The notes: generated by a model not told the origin, from the letters alone. Counted from the stretch's first letter, positions 44,948 to 53,956 are shown. The stretch is 64,000 nt of DNA from Bacteroidetes bacterium GWC2_46_850 (GCA_001768325.1 MENQ01000021.1:186001-250000), one strand, 5' to 3'. Translations and numbers: made by a program.

Positions 44948-47560
44948 ATGAATTATTTTCATTGTCTTATTTTGTGCTTTCTCTTCACTTTGCCATCCTA
45001 TTCACAGGGATGTATCCTTAAAACAGGAAAAGAAACCCTTATGCACGAGGTGAGGGCAACACCCTCACCACTGAATGGCGAACACATTCAGTTAAATCCG
45101 CCCCGGCTTGTGTGGCCGGACAAATATCCTCATTTGGGTGCTGTTTTGGATGGCGTGGAAAGCACCGAGTCAAAACCAGATGTGACTTATCGGATACGAA
45201 TCTCGCAAGATCCGAAATTTACCCACAACGTCATACAGGGCGAAAGAAAGTGGGCCTTTTTTAATCCGTTCCAACAGTTGGATAAGGGCAAATGGTACTG
45301 GCAGTACGCATTTGTAGATGCAGACGGCTCCGAGGAGTGGTCACCGATACTTGAATTTCGTGTCGGCGATGGAACAAAAACATTCAACCCGCCTTCCTTC
45401 AATGAAGTTTTGGAGAAACTGCCTGCATACCATCCCCGGATTTTACTGGATAAGAAGAAATGGGAAAATATCATCGACAGAAACAAGGATAACAAAGAAA
45501 CAGACTCCTATTTTAAAATATCCAACAGATGTCTGTCAAACCCGATAAAACCATTAAACGAAGAGATTGATACGGCACAATTGGTTCATCTAGCCAATGC
45601 CGTACAGTACAAATCAGTGATAATCAGAGAAAGCAGAAAAATTGTAGACCGGGAGGAAAAAAACATCGAATCCCTCATCCGGGTATACTTACTGACCAAG
45701 GACCGTACCTATTATGAGGAGGCAATAAACCGGTTGTCGGAAGTAATTTCCTGGAAGCAAAGTCCCTATTTTGCGGGTGATTTTAATTTATCGACCATCT
45801 TGTCACTATGTACCTCAGCTTATGATGCATTCTACGATATCCTTACCCTGGAAGAGCGGAAGTTATTACTGGGTGAAATAGGGACGTTGGGTGACTTCTT
45901 TTATCATGAGTATGTCAATCATCTGGAAAACAGAATTGCCGACAATCATGTATGGCAGATGACCTTCCGGATACTGACAATGGCTGCCTTTGCCACCGTA
46001 GGGGAAATACCCGAGGCAACGCTTTGGGCTGATTATTGTTACAACCTCTGGGTCTCCCGGTTCCCGGGGCTGAACAACGATGGCGGCTGGCATAACGGTG
46101 ACTCCTACTTTCACGTCAATATCCGCACCCTGATCGAGGTACCGGCTTTTTATTCGAGAATCACCGGGTTTGACTTTTTCAAAGATCCCTGGTACAATAA
46201 CAATGTCGGCTATGTGATTTACAGCCAGCCTCCTTTCTCGAAATCAGCAGGACAGGGGAATGCACATGAAAATATGAAGACACCCAGTGGAGCGAGGGTC
46301 GGCTATGCAGATGCACTGGCCAGAGAGTGCCAAAGTCCGTGGGCAGCCGCCTATGTTGCCCAAATCAAAGAAAAGGAACCGGATATTTTAACCGGCTCGT
46401 TCGAATCAAAACCGGCAGACCTCACCTGGTACAGATGCACGACCACCAAAGCATATCCTGCAGACAGCAGAACACTGGCAGATATGCCGCTTTCCGGAGT
46501 TTTCCCGGCAACAGGTCTGGCAATCATGCATACCTCAATAGCTGAACCACAGTCCAACGCCATGCTTTCATTCAGATCAAGCCCTTATGGAAGCACGTCA
46601 CATGCGATGGCAAACCAGAACAGCTTCAATACGTTTTACGGAGGAAAAGCTATCTTCTACAGCAGTGGCTACAGAACGGGCTTTACCGACCCGCACAGCA
46701 TGTATTCCTACCGAAACACACGCGCTCACAACACCATTTTAATCAACGGAATGGGACAAAAGATCGGGACCGAAGGCTATGGATGGATACCAAGATATTA
46801 CGAAGGCAGTTCAATCTCTTATGTGCTGGGAGACGCGTCAAACGCCTATGGTAAGATCTCTTCACCGTTATGGCTGAAGAGAGCAGGACTCTCGGAGATT
46901 GAGTTCACTCCGGAAAAAGGATGGGATGAGAACAAGCTTGAAGTGTTCCGGCGACACATTATTCAGCTGGGAAAATCAGGAATATATGTTTTATACGATG
47001 AATTGGAAGCTGCTGAACCGGTAAACTGGAGTTTTTTACTTCATACCACGGAAGAACCCATGTCGGTAAATAATTCCGGGGATTATGTGACAGTGACAGG
47101 TACCAATAGCATAGGAGGGAGATCTGTCGCACACATTTTTTGTTCGGAAAAAATAGAAACATCCCTGACCGATCAGTTTTTCAGCGAACCGGAGAACTGG
47201 AAAAATGTAACTGACCAATCAGGTAAAGCTGTTATATATCCCAATCACTACCATTTTACGGCAGAAACAGCAAAAAGTAAAACAGCTATATTCCTGACAA
47301 TCATTGACACACACGGCAAAGAAAGGAAAGACTACGACATCGAGATCGGGGGTGAAAGCATAAAAATGGCTGAATGGATTATAGAATTCAACCTGATCAA
47401 TGCAGGAAGTGGGTTTATATCTGTTGTGAATCGTAAAACGGGAGACTCTCTGCAGTATGACAAGCGAAAGAACAACGGGATCACCGTTATCAAAGATATC
47501 GTCAATGGGAATAAATTTGAAATAAAACTTTGCGATGTAATCCCAGATCTTGAAATTTAA
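44948..47560 (+). CDS. Heparinase II/III-like lyase with DUF4962 domain (PL15-like, second copy)
   Basis: An 870-residue secreted lyase, paralogue of 18566. A TTG at 44924 also opens the frame, overlapping the ROK stop, but the ATG at 44948 starts directly at the signal peptide (MNYFHCLILCFLFTLPSYSQ). Shared landmarks are LMHEVRATPSPLN, RESRKIVDREEKNIESL, DNHVWQMTFRILTMAAFA, GGWHNGDSYFH, FRSSPYGSTSHAMANQNSF and RAHNTILINGMGQKIGTEGY. It resembles the B. thetaiotaomicron PL15 exo-lyase BT4652 more closely, as I recall it, than the first copy does. It is the last gene of the heparan unit; the kduI promoter begins right after its stop. Conversion of heparan oligosaccharides to unsaturated disaccharides is the inferred role. 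Confidence 0.84.
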   Translation: MNYFHCLILCFLFTLPSYSQGCILKTGKETLMHEVRATPSPLNGEHIQLNPPRLVWPDKYPHLGAVLDGVESTESKPDVTYRIRISQDPKFTHNVIQGERKWAFFNPFQQLDKGKWYWQYAFVDADGSEEWSPILEFRVGDGTKTFNPPSFNEVLEKLPAYHPRILLDKKKWENIIDRNKDNKETDSYFKISNRCLSNPIKPLNEEIDTAQLVHLANAVQYKSVIIRESRKIVDREEKNIESLIRVYLLTKDRTYYEEAINRLSEVISWKQSPYFAGDFNLSTILSLCTSAYDAFYDILTLEERKLLLGEIGTLGDFFYHEYVNHLENRIADNHVWQMTFRILTMAAFATVGEIPEATLWADYCYNLWVSRFPGLNNDGGWHNGDSYFHVNIRTLIEVPAFYSRITGFDFFKDPWYNNNVGYVIYSQPPFSKSAGQGNAHENMKTPSGARVGYADALARECQSPWAAAYVAQIKEKEPDILTGSFESKPADLTWYRCTTTKAYPADSRTLADMPLSGVFPATGLAIMHTSIAEPQSNAMLSFRSSPYGSTSHAMANQNSFNTFYGGKAIFYSSGYRTGFTDPHSMYSYRNTRAHNTILINGMGQKIGTEGYGWIPRYYEGSSISYVLGDASNAYGKISSPLWLKRAGLSEIEFTPEKGWDENKLEVFRRHIIQLGKSGIYVLYDELEAAEPVNWSFLLHTTEEPMSVNNSGDYVTVTGTNSIGGRSVAHIFCSEKIETSLTDQFFSEPENWKNVTDQSGKAVIYPNHYHFTAETAKSKTAIFLTIIDTHGKERKDYDIEIGGESIKMAEWIIEFNLINAGSGFISVVNRKTGDSLQYDKRKNNGITVIKDIVNGNKFEIKLCDVIPDLEI

Positions 47561-47610
47561 GAAAACTAAAATTCTAATCGTTCCAAAACAGCTTATGCAG
47601 AAAACTAAAA
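47560..47610 (+). repeat. 12-nt direct repeat AGAAAACTAAAA upstream of kduI
   Basis: Exact copies lie at 47560-47571 and 47599-47610, with starts 39 nt apart. The second copy ends 14 nt before the -33 box of the kduI promoter, a usual place for a regulator site. The first copy begins on the last base of the lyase stop codon. Confidence 0.55.
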
Positions 47611-47624
47611 CAATATTAATTTTT

Positions 47625-47655
47625 TTTGGCCTGACAGGAATAATTCGTAAATTTG
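47625..47655 (+). promoter_or_regulatory. Consensus Bacteroidota promoter of the kdu operon
   Basis: TTTG (47625-47628) is followed by a spacer of exactly 19 nt and TAAATTTG (47648-47655). This fits the -33/-7 pair used by the primary sigma factor of this phylum. Transcription should start near 47662, leaving a leader of about 75 nt before kduI. Unlike the HTCS-type promoters in this window, it has a full -33 box. Confidence 0.8.
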
Positions 47656-47736
47656 TGTTCGAGCACAAGTAATTAGCAAATTAAGCCAAAAAAACGTTTT
47701 TTAGGGATAGACAGACATTTTTTTAAAGATAAATAT

Positions 47737-48579
47737 ATGAAGACAAATTATGAACTGCGCTATGCTGCACATCCGGAAGATGCGAAGTCTTACGACACGC
47801 AACGTTTGCGCAGGGATTTTTTAATTGAAAAAGTGTTCACCGCAGATGAAGTGAACATGGTCTACTCCATGTACGACCGCATGATTGTGGGAGGCGCAAT
47901 GCCGGTAAACGAATCGGTACACCTGGAAGCAATTGATCCACTGAAACAACCTGTCTTCCTGCGTAACCGGGAATTGGGTATTTACAACGTGGGCGGCAAA
48001 GGCAAAGTAAAAGTAGGAAATTCAGTATTTGAACTGGACTATAAAGAGGCACTCTATCTGGGTTCAGGGGATAGGGAGGTATACTTTGAAAGTGATGACG
48101 CCGCCCGGCCTGCTAAATTTTACTTCAATTCAGCCACAGCGCATCGTAACTATCCGGACAAGAAGGTAACCAAAGCCGATGCGGTGGTGGCAGAAATGGG
48201 CTCTCTGGAGACTTCCAACCACAGGAACATCAACAAGATGATCGTAAATCAGGTGCTTCCCACCTGTCAGCTGCAGATGGGTATGACCGAGCTCGCACCG
48301 GGCAGTGTGTGGAATACCATGCCCGCACATGTGCATTCACGCAGGATGGAGGCCTACTTCTACTTTGAGGTACCCGCAGATCAGGCTGTCTGCCACTTTA
48401 TGGGTGAGGTGGATGAAACCCGTCACATCTGGATGAAGGGGGACCAGGCTGTGCTCTCGCCCGAGTGGTCTATCCACTCCGCTGCCGCAACCAGCAACTA
48501 CACCTTTATCTGGGGAATGGCAGGAGAGAACCTCGACTATGGCGATCAGGACTTTTCAAAAATTGTAGAACTCAAATAA
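47737..48579 (+). CDS. kduI: 5-keto-4-deoxyuronate isomerase
   Basis: A 280-residue cytoplasmic enzyme that converts 5-keto-4-deoxyuronate, the product released by GH88, to 3-deoxy-D-glycero-2,5-hexodiulosonate. It is collinear with E. coli KduI (278 residues). The zinc ligands are visible as His198 and His200 in PAHVHSRRMEAY, Glu205, and His247 in EWSIHSAAA, all offset by two from the E. coli numbers I recall. It has its own near-consensus promoter and leads an operon with kduD 13 nt downstream. It links both GAG loci to central metabolism. Confidence 0.97.
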   Translation: MKTNYELRYAAHPEDAKSYDTQRLRRDFLIEKVFTADEVNMVYSMYDRMIVGGAMPVNESVHLEAIDPLKQPVFLRNRELGIYNVGGKGKVKVGNSVFELDYKEALYLGSGDREVYFESDDAARPAKFYFNSATAHRNYPDKKVTKADAVVAEMGSLETSNHRNINKMIVNQVLPTCQLQMGMTELAPGSVWNTMPAHVHSRRMEAYFYFEVPADQAVCHFMGEVDETRHIWMKGDQAVLSPEWSIHSAAATSNYTFIWGMAGENLDYGDQDFSKIVELK

Positions 48580-48592
48580 AAAAAAATATAAA

Positions 48593-49384
48593 ATGATTAA
48601 TTTCTCGTTAGAAGGTAAAATAGCGCTCGTCACAGGAGCCTCCTACGGCATCGGATTTGCAATTGCGACTGCTTATGCTGAGGCAGGAGCAACAATCGTA
48701 TTCAATGACATCAACCAGACATTGGTGGATAAGGGTATTGCTGCTTATAAAGAAAAAGGGATCAATGCCCATGGCTATGTATGTGATGTGACCGATGAGG
48801 ATGCTGTAAACAAATTCATTGCTCAGGTAACCGAAGAGGTAGGAGTGATTGATATTCTGGTAAACAATGCCGGCATCATCAAACGTATTCCCATGCATGA
48901 GATGTCGGCCGCTGAATTCCGGCAGGTGATCGATATCGACCTGAACGGACCGTTCATCATCTCGAAGGCAGTGATCCCACACATGATCAAAAAGGGACAT
49001 GGCAAGATCATCAACATCTGTTCCATGATGAGCGAACTGGGACGTGAAACCGTGTCGGCCTATGCTGCTGCGAAGGGCGGGCTGAAGATGCTTACCAAAA
49101 ACATCTGTTCCGAATACGGCGAACACAACATCCAGTGCAACGGATTAGGCCCGGGATACATCGCCACACCGCAAACAGCTCCGCTAAGAGAATTACAGCC
49201 CGATGGATCACGCCACCCGTTCGACTCTTTTATCATTGCCAAGACTCCCGCAGCAAGGTGGGGTACCCCCGAAGATCTTGCTGGCCCCGCCGTGTTCCTG
49301 GCTTCGGAAGCATCAAACTTCGTGAATGGACACATCCTGTACGTGGATGGCGGTATATTGGCTTATATCGGTAAACAACCCTGA
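48593..49384 (+). CDS. kduD: 2-dehydro-3-deoxy-D-gluconate 5-dehydrogenase
   Basis: A 263-residue NAD(P)-dependent short-chain dehydrogenase that reduces the KduI product to 2-keto-3-deoxygluconate. The cofactor loop TGASYGIG, the NNAG segment (VNNAGIIKR), the catalytic Ser in INICSMMSELG and the YAAAK active-site motif are all present. GHILYVDGG closes the fold. It starts 13 nt after kduI. Assignment to KduD rather than a general SDR rests on the operon partner and on length. Confidence 0.95.
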   Translation: MINFSLEGKIALVTGASYGIGFAIATAYAEAGATIVFNDINQTLVDKGIAAYKEKGINAHGYVCDVTDEDAVNKFIAQVTEEVGVIDILVNNAGIIKRIPMHEMSAAEFRQVIDIDLNGPFIISKAVIPHMIKKGHGKIINICSMMSELGRETVSAYAAAKGGLKMLTKNICSEYGEHNIQCNGLGPGYIATPQTAPLRELQPDGSRHPFDSFIIAKTPAARWGTPEDLAGPAVFLASEASNFVNGHILYVDGGILAYIGKQP

Positions 49385-49392
49385 CCTGATTG

Positions 49393-49408
49393 GATAATTC
49401 GATAATTT
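49393..49408 (+). repeat. Short AT-rich repeat GATAATTCGATAATTT
   Basis: Two tandem 8-mers follow the kduD stop. A related four-unit array lies after kdgK (51723-51754). It looks like a dispersed intergenic micro-repeat; no function can be read from it. Confidence 0.45.
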
Positions 49409-49470
49409 AGAGATTTGCAGATGAACCAATCATCAACCCTTCGTATAAATCAATCAATAAATCAGACTAT

Positions 49471-50625
49471 ATGCAAGTAAGATTGTTATTCCTCCTGCTG
49501 ACCGCCATTCTTGCCGGTTGTAGCGCATCCAAAGACAAAGTGACACTGAACATCAGCAACCCGGGGGCAACAGACCGTGAAAACGAGATGGTGGAAGTGG
49601 CATGGCAGGATCTCCAACAGCATCTTTCGCTCACTGGGAATCAGACCATCGTCGTGACCGACAGCTCAGGAGCACAGATTCCTTATCAGCTGGTTCACAA
49701 CGGCTCCGACAGTGTGGAGACATTGATATTTCCCGTTACGCTGCCTGCAGGAGCCTCTGGAACTTATCGGATTGCAGCCGGAGAACCCGGAACATTTCAG
49801 CCGCTGGTATACGGTCGTCTGGTGCCGGAGCGGAAAGATGACTTTACGTGGGAGAATAACCGCACAGCCTTTCGTGTATATGGTCCGGCATTGAAGGCCA
49901 CCGGAGAAATCAGTAACGGAATGGATTTCTGGGCAAAAAGAACCGACTCGCTGATCATCGACAAATGGTATGAGAACGATTTGTCGGGTATAGCCTCTTA
50001 CCATGTTGATCACGGCGAAGGCGTTGATTTCTACAAGGTAGGGAGAACACTCGGTCTCGGTATGACAGCACCTGTCGATCATGATACGCTTTGTCTTGGT
50101 CATAACTTTGTGACGGCTGAGATTCTGGATAACGGACCGCTTCGCATCACCTTCAAACTCACCTATAAGCCTTATATGGCAGGTTTACACCAGATTACGG
50201 AAATAAGGATTATCTCGCTCGATGCCTATAGCCTGTTCAATAAAGTGACCAATATATTCGAGACGGATACCACGTTACTGACCGTGGCAACCGGCATCGT
50301 AATGCCCGAAGAGAATCCGGAAGCAAATGCTGCCAGCACAACCTTTGGCGATAACACAGGCATCATTGCCTATGAAACACCAGCCAATGAAGTGAACGGC
50401 ACCATTTACACCGCAGCCATTCATCCGGAAGGATTCGGGATTATCAAGGTTTCAAACGGCCACTATCTGGGACTGAATAGCTATCTACCTGGCAACAAAT
50501 ACAGTTATTATGCCGGAGGGGGCTGGAGTAAAGCCGGATTTGACAGTTTCGATGAATGGAAATCGTTTGTCAAAGAAGCGAAAGCGAATATCGATCTTCC
50601 GTTGATCGTGGAGATTCATAAATAA
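49471..50625 (+). CDS. DUF4861 lipoprotein of unknown function in the kdu cluster
   Basis: A 384-residue predicted lipoprotein (AGC lipobox, Cys17, then SASKDK, so probably periplasmic). The body is almost all beta: a pattern of NPGATDRENEMVEV near the N-terminus, then YGRLVPERKDDFTWENNRTAFRVYGP, SNGMDFWAKR, LSGIASYHVDHGEGVDFYKVG and a C-terminal SKAGFDSFDEWKSFV. I recognize this as the DUF4861 family, which I recall from uronate and pectin-type loci. No catalytic function is established to my knowledge. It sits between kduD and kdgK, followed by a hairpin, so it belongs to uronic-acid use. It might act on unsaturated uronides before uptake, which is inference. Confidence 0.8.
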   Translation: MQVRLLFLLLTAILAGCSASKDKVTLNISNPGATDRENEMVEVAWQDLQQHLSLTGNQTIVVTDSSGAQIPYQLVHNGSDSVETLIFPVTLPAGASGTYRIAAGEPGTFQPLVYGRLVPERKDDFTWENNRTAFRVYGPALKATGEISNGMDFWAKRTDSLIIDKWYENDLSGIASYHVDHGEGVDFYKVGRTLGLGMTAPVDHDTLCLGHNFVTAEILDNGPLRITFKLTYKPYMAGLHQITEIRIISLDAYSLFNKVTNIFETDTTLLTVATGIVMPEENPEANAASTTFGDNTGIIAYETPANEVNGTIYTAAIHPEGFGIIKVSNGHYLGLNSYLPGNKYSYYAGGGWSKAGFDSFDEWKSFVKEAKANIDLPLIVEIHK

Positions 50626-50637
50626 AACAAGCAGTAC

Positions 50638-50667
50638 AGAAAGATGCTTTGGGCGTCTTTCTTTTTG
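50638..50667 (+). terminator. Hairpin between the DUF4861 gene and kdgK
   Basis: There is a 10-bp stem with one G-T pair (50638-50647 with 50653-50662), a 5-nt loop and a run TTTTTG. It ends only about 25 nt before the kdgK ATG. It may lower read-through to kdgK or act as a processing site, since no clear separate promoter is visible for kdgK. Confidence 0.6.
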
Positions 50668-50689
50668 ATTTATCATTACGAAAACAAAT

Positions 50690-51727
50690 ATGCAGAAAGT
50701 AGTCACTTTTGGCGAGATCATGTTGCGTCTGGCCACACCCGGATATAAAAGATTTATTCAATCCGACAACCTTACCGCTACCTTCGGTGGAGGAGAGGCC
50801 AACGTAGCTGTATCACTCGCAAACTATGGTATACCGGTCGATTTTGTAACCCGTCTGCCCAAAAATGAGATCGCCGATTGGTGTATCTCCGACCTGCGTA
50901 AATACAACGTAGACACAAATCATATTCTCCGCGGCGGGGAACGGGTGGGTATCTACTTCCTCGAAACAGGCGCCGTAGCCCGTCCCTCGAAAGTGGTATA
51001 CGACCGGGCCAACTCCTCCATTGCAGAAGTGGGAAAAGGGATGTTCAACTGGCGGGAGATACTGAAAGATGCCACCTGGTTCCACTGGACAGGCATCACC
51101 CCCGCCCTCTCACAGGGCGCGGCCGACGCCTGCCTCGAAGCCATTCAGACAGCCAATGAAATGGGAGTGACCGTATCGTGCGACCTCAACTACCGCAAGA
51201 ACCTCTGGAAGTACGGCAAAAAGGCATCGGAGATCATGCCCGCACTGGTGGCGGGTTGCGACATCATCCTTGGCAACGAGGAGGATGCCGAAAAAGTATT
51301 CGGCATCAAGCCGGAAGGATTCAGTGTGGAACATACCGGTGGTGAGGTGAATGCCGCTGAGTTTGAATCGGTCTGCAAACAGATGATGCAACAATTCCCA
51401 CGGGCAAAGAAGGTGATCATCACCCTGCGCGGATCCATCAATGCCAACCACAACACCTGGGGAGGATGTCTTTACTCAGACAAACTCTATCAATCAAAGA
51501 GATACGATATCACCCATATCGTGGACAGAGTGGGTGGTGGTGACTCCTTTATGGGAGGACTTATCTATGGATTGCTCTCCTACGCAGGTGATGACCAGAA
51601 AGCACTGGATTTCGCAGTGGCAGCATCCTGCTTGAAACACACCATTTATGGCGACTTCAACCTGGTCACTGTACCGGAGGTGGAAACACTGATGAAGGGC
51701 GATGGCTCAGGCCGGGTGATAAGATGA
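50690..51727 (+). CDS. kdgK: 2-keto-3-deoxygluconate kinase (PfkB family)
   Basis: A 345-residue cytoplasmic kinase that phosphorylates 2-keto-3-deoxygluconate to KDPG. The N-terminus VVTFGEIMLRLATPG and the GGGEANVAVSLA sugar-binding segment are typical of KDG kinases. The C-terminal PfkB signature is DRVGGGDSFMGGL with catalytic Asp285. The change from the usual GAGD to GGGD is common in this branch as far as I recall. It lies between the hairpin at 50638 and kdgA, completing the pathway after KduD. Confidence 0.95.
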   Translation: MQKVVTFGEIMLRLATPGYKRFIQSDNLTATFGGGEANVAVSLANYGIPVDFVTRLPKNEIADWCISDLRKYNVDTNHILRGGERVGIYFLETGAVARPSKVVYDRANSSIAEVGKGMFNWREILKDATWFHWTGITPALSQGAADACLEAIQTANEMGVTVSCDLNYRKNLWKYGKKASEIMPALVAGCDIILGNEEDAEKVFGIKPEGFSVEHTGGEVNAAEFESVCKQMMQQFPRAKKVIITLRGSINANHNTWGGCLYSDKLYQSKRYDITHIVDRVGGGDSFMGGLIYGLLSYAGDDQKALDFAVAASCLKHTIYGDFNLVTVPEVETLMKGDGSGRVIR

Positions 51728-51754
51728 TGTGATGATCTGATGATTCGATGATTT
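51723..51754 (+). repeat. Four tandem 8-mers of GATGATNN after kdgK
   Basis: Units GATGATGT, GATGATCT, GATGATTC and GATGATTT begin at the kdgK stop codon. The last two resemble the pair at 49393-49408 with G for A at one position. Probably a harmless intergenic repeat. Confidence 0.5.
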
Positions 51755-51796
51755 AATAACGCAAAATATATTAATTAGCTGATTGCTAAAAAAAAT

Positions 51797-52471
51797 ATGG
51801 CAAAATTTTCCAGACTACACGTATACCAGGCAATGGAAGATACCGGCATCGTGCCGGTGTTTTACCATGCCGATGCCGAAGTGGCAAAAAAAGTGGTGAA
51901 AGCATGCTACGAAGGTGGCATCCGTGCATTCGAATTCACCAACCGGGGCGACTTTGCCCATGAGGTGTTCGCCGAACTGGTGAAGTGGGCCGATAAGGAA
52001 TGTCCTGAGATGATTCTGGGCATCGGCTCCATTGTGGACGCCCCCACCGCTGCACTCTACATTCAACTGGGCACCAACTTCGTGGTAGGACCGTTGCTGA
52101 ACCCCGATATATTCAAGGTTTGTAACCGCAGGCAGATCGCCTATTCACCGGGTTGTGCCACCACCAGCGAGATAGGACTCGCCCAGGAACTGGGTGCCGA
52201 AATCGTGAAGGTGTTTCCCGGTGGCAACGTGGGAGGTCCCTCTTTCGTGAAAAATATCAAAGGTCCCATGCCCTGGTCGAAGATCATGGTAACCGGCGGC
52301 GTGGAACCCACAGAGGAGAATCTCTCAGCCTGGTTCAAAGCCGGTGTGACCGCCGTGGGGATGGGATCGAACCTCTTCCCCAAAGAGGTCCTGAAAAACG
52401 GAGAGTGGGAGAAGATCACTGAATTATGCCGAAGCAGTCTTTTGATCGTGAAAAATGTTCAACATAAATAA
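51797..52471 (+). CDS. eda: KDPG/KHG aldolase
   Basis: A 224-residue class I aldolase that splits KDPG into pyruvate and glyceraldehyde 3-phosphate (kdgA in other naming). The Schiff-base lysine is Lys138 in EIVKVFPGG and the catalytic Glu is Glu46 in [32 protein letters not shown] and SPGCATTSE are family hallmarks. It ends 21 nt before the transporter gene. This is the final step for uronate released by either GAG locus. Confidence 0.95.
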   Translation: MAKFSRLHVYQAMEDTGIVPVFYHADAEVAKKVVKACYEGGIRAFEFTNRGDFAHEVFAELVKWADKECPEMILGIGSIVDAPTAALYIQLGTNFVVGPLLNPDIFKVCNRRQIAYSPGCATTSEIGLAQELGAEIVKVFPGGNVGGPSFVKNIKGPMPWSKIMVTGGVEPTEENLSAWFKAGVTAVGMGSNLFPKEVLKNGEWEKITELCRSSLLIVKNVQHK

Positions 52472-52492
52472 ACCAAATATCAGAAAAAAATC

Positions 52493-53956
52493 ATGAGTAA
52501 TCTACAACAAGGAAATGCCAAGATGACCAACCAGCGATGGACAATTGTGGTCATGCTGTTTATGGCGACCACGGTAAACTATCTCGATCGACAGGTACTG
52601 TCACTCACCTGGGCCGATTTCATTGCCCCTGAGTTCCATTGGACCAACAGTGATTACGGGACCATCACGGGACTCTTTTCCATTTTCTATGCTGTCTCGA
52701 TGCTCTTCGCAGGCAAATTCGTTGACTGGATGGATACCAAAAAAGGGTTCCTCTGGGCGATTGGTATATGGTCGCTCGGTGCCATCCTGCATGCATTTTG
52801 CGGACTGGCTACAGCAGGGATTACTGCTGGAGAATGGACCCTGAGCTTCCAGGGAGCACGCGAAGCGATCGGCACAGTCGGTGATGTGTCGATGGTGGTA
52901 TCGGTCAGTGTCACCCTTTTCGTGTTTGCACGACTGGTGCTTGCTCTGGGTGAGGCCGGTAACTTCCCCGCCGCCATTAAGGCCACGGCTGAGTATTTTC
53001 CAAAGAAAGACAGAGCCTATGCCACCAGCATCTTTAACTCCGGAGCTCAGATTGGTGCCTTGCTGGCGCCCCTTACCATCCCCTTTATTGCCAAGGCATG
53101 GGGCTGGGAAATGGCTTTCATTGTGATTGGTGCCCTCGGTTTTGTCTGGATGGGATTCTGGGTGTTTATCTATCACAAACCGGAAAAAAATAAGAGAGTA
53201 AATGCCCTCGAGCTGGCCTATATCAACCAGGATGATGCTACCGACGTGACAGAAGGAAGAATAAAGGCTGATGAGAATGCCGGAAAAAAGGTCTCTTTCA
53301 AGAAGGCATTCAAATACAAACAGACCTGGTCATTTGCCGTGGGTAAATTTCTTACCGATGGCGTATGGTGGTTCCTGCTTTTCTGGATACCGGCATACCT
53401 GAGTGCCGTCTACGGGCTTGACTCCACAGAAAGTGCCCCCCACGTATTCGTGGTATACGCCATCTCGATGATCTCAGTTTTTGCAGCCGGCTACTTCCCC
53501 GCTTACTTCATGAACAAGAAAAAGCTGGATCCCTATCAGGGTCGCATGCGGGCTATGTTGCTCTTTGCCTTCTTCCCGCTGCTGATCCTGCTGGCACAGC
53601 CGCTGGGTAGTGTATCGGTATGGCTCCCTGTGATCATCATCGGTATCGCTGCCGCAGCACACCAGTCCTGGTCGGCCAATATCTTCACCACCGTGAGTGA
53701 CATGTTCCCGAAACATGCCGTGGGCACCATCACCGGCATCGGCGGTATGGCCGGCGGTGTGGGCTCCTTCTTCATCAACAAGAGCTCCGGTGTGCTGTTC
53801 GACCATGCAGCCAACACCAACATGGAGTTCCTGGGTTATAAAGGGATCGAATCAGGTTATTTCATCATCTTCATCTTCTGTGCCATCGCCTATCTGCTGG
53901 GATGGACCATCATGAAGTCACTCGTGCCTAAATATCAGCTAATTACAGATATGTAA
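52493..53956 (+). CDS. MFS hexuronate-type transporter (ACS family)
   Basis: A 487-residue inner-membrane protein with 12 predicted helices. NYLDRQVLSLTWADF in the first helix and YLDR in particular are typical of anion:cation symporters such as ExuT. FARLVLALGEAGNFPAAIKA and YFPKKDRAYATSIFNSGAQIGAL are the conserved loop regions. It has a central hydrophilic loop of about 60 residues. It follows eda closely and precedes a strong terminator, so it is the last gene of the kdu operon. Likely substrates are unsaturated uronate or 5-keto-4-deoxyuronate crossing the inner membrane; this is inferred from position. Confidence 0.92.
   Translation: MSNLQQGNAKMTNQRWTIVVMLFMATTVNYLDRQVLSLTWADFIAPEFHWTNSDYGTITGLFSIFYAVSMLFAGKFVDWMDTKKGFLWAIGIWSLGAILHAFCGLATAGITAGEWTLSFQGAREAIGTVGDVSMVVSVSVTLFVFARLVLALGEAGNFPAAIKATAEYFPKKDRAYATSIFNSGAQIGALLAPLTIPFIAKAWGWEMAFIVIGALGFVWMGFWVFIYHKPEKNKRVNALELAYINQDDATDVTEGRIKADENAGKKVSFKKAFKYKQTWSFAVGKFLTDGVWWFLLFWIPAYLSAVYGLDSTESAPHVFVVYAISMISVFAAGYFPAYFMNKKKLDPYQGRMRAMLLFAFFPLLILLAQPLGSVSVWLPVIIIGIAAAAHQSWSANIFTTVSDMFPKHAVGTITGIGGMAGGVGSFFINKSSGVLFDHAANTNMEFLGYKGIESGYFIIFIFCAIAYLLGWTIMKSLVPKYQLITDM

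Noticed and set aside
52601-53176. A 191-codon minus-strand frame opposite the MFS transporter
   Set aside because: Low-complexity composition and complete overlap with a well-supported membrane protein gene; a coding-frame shadow.
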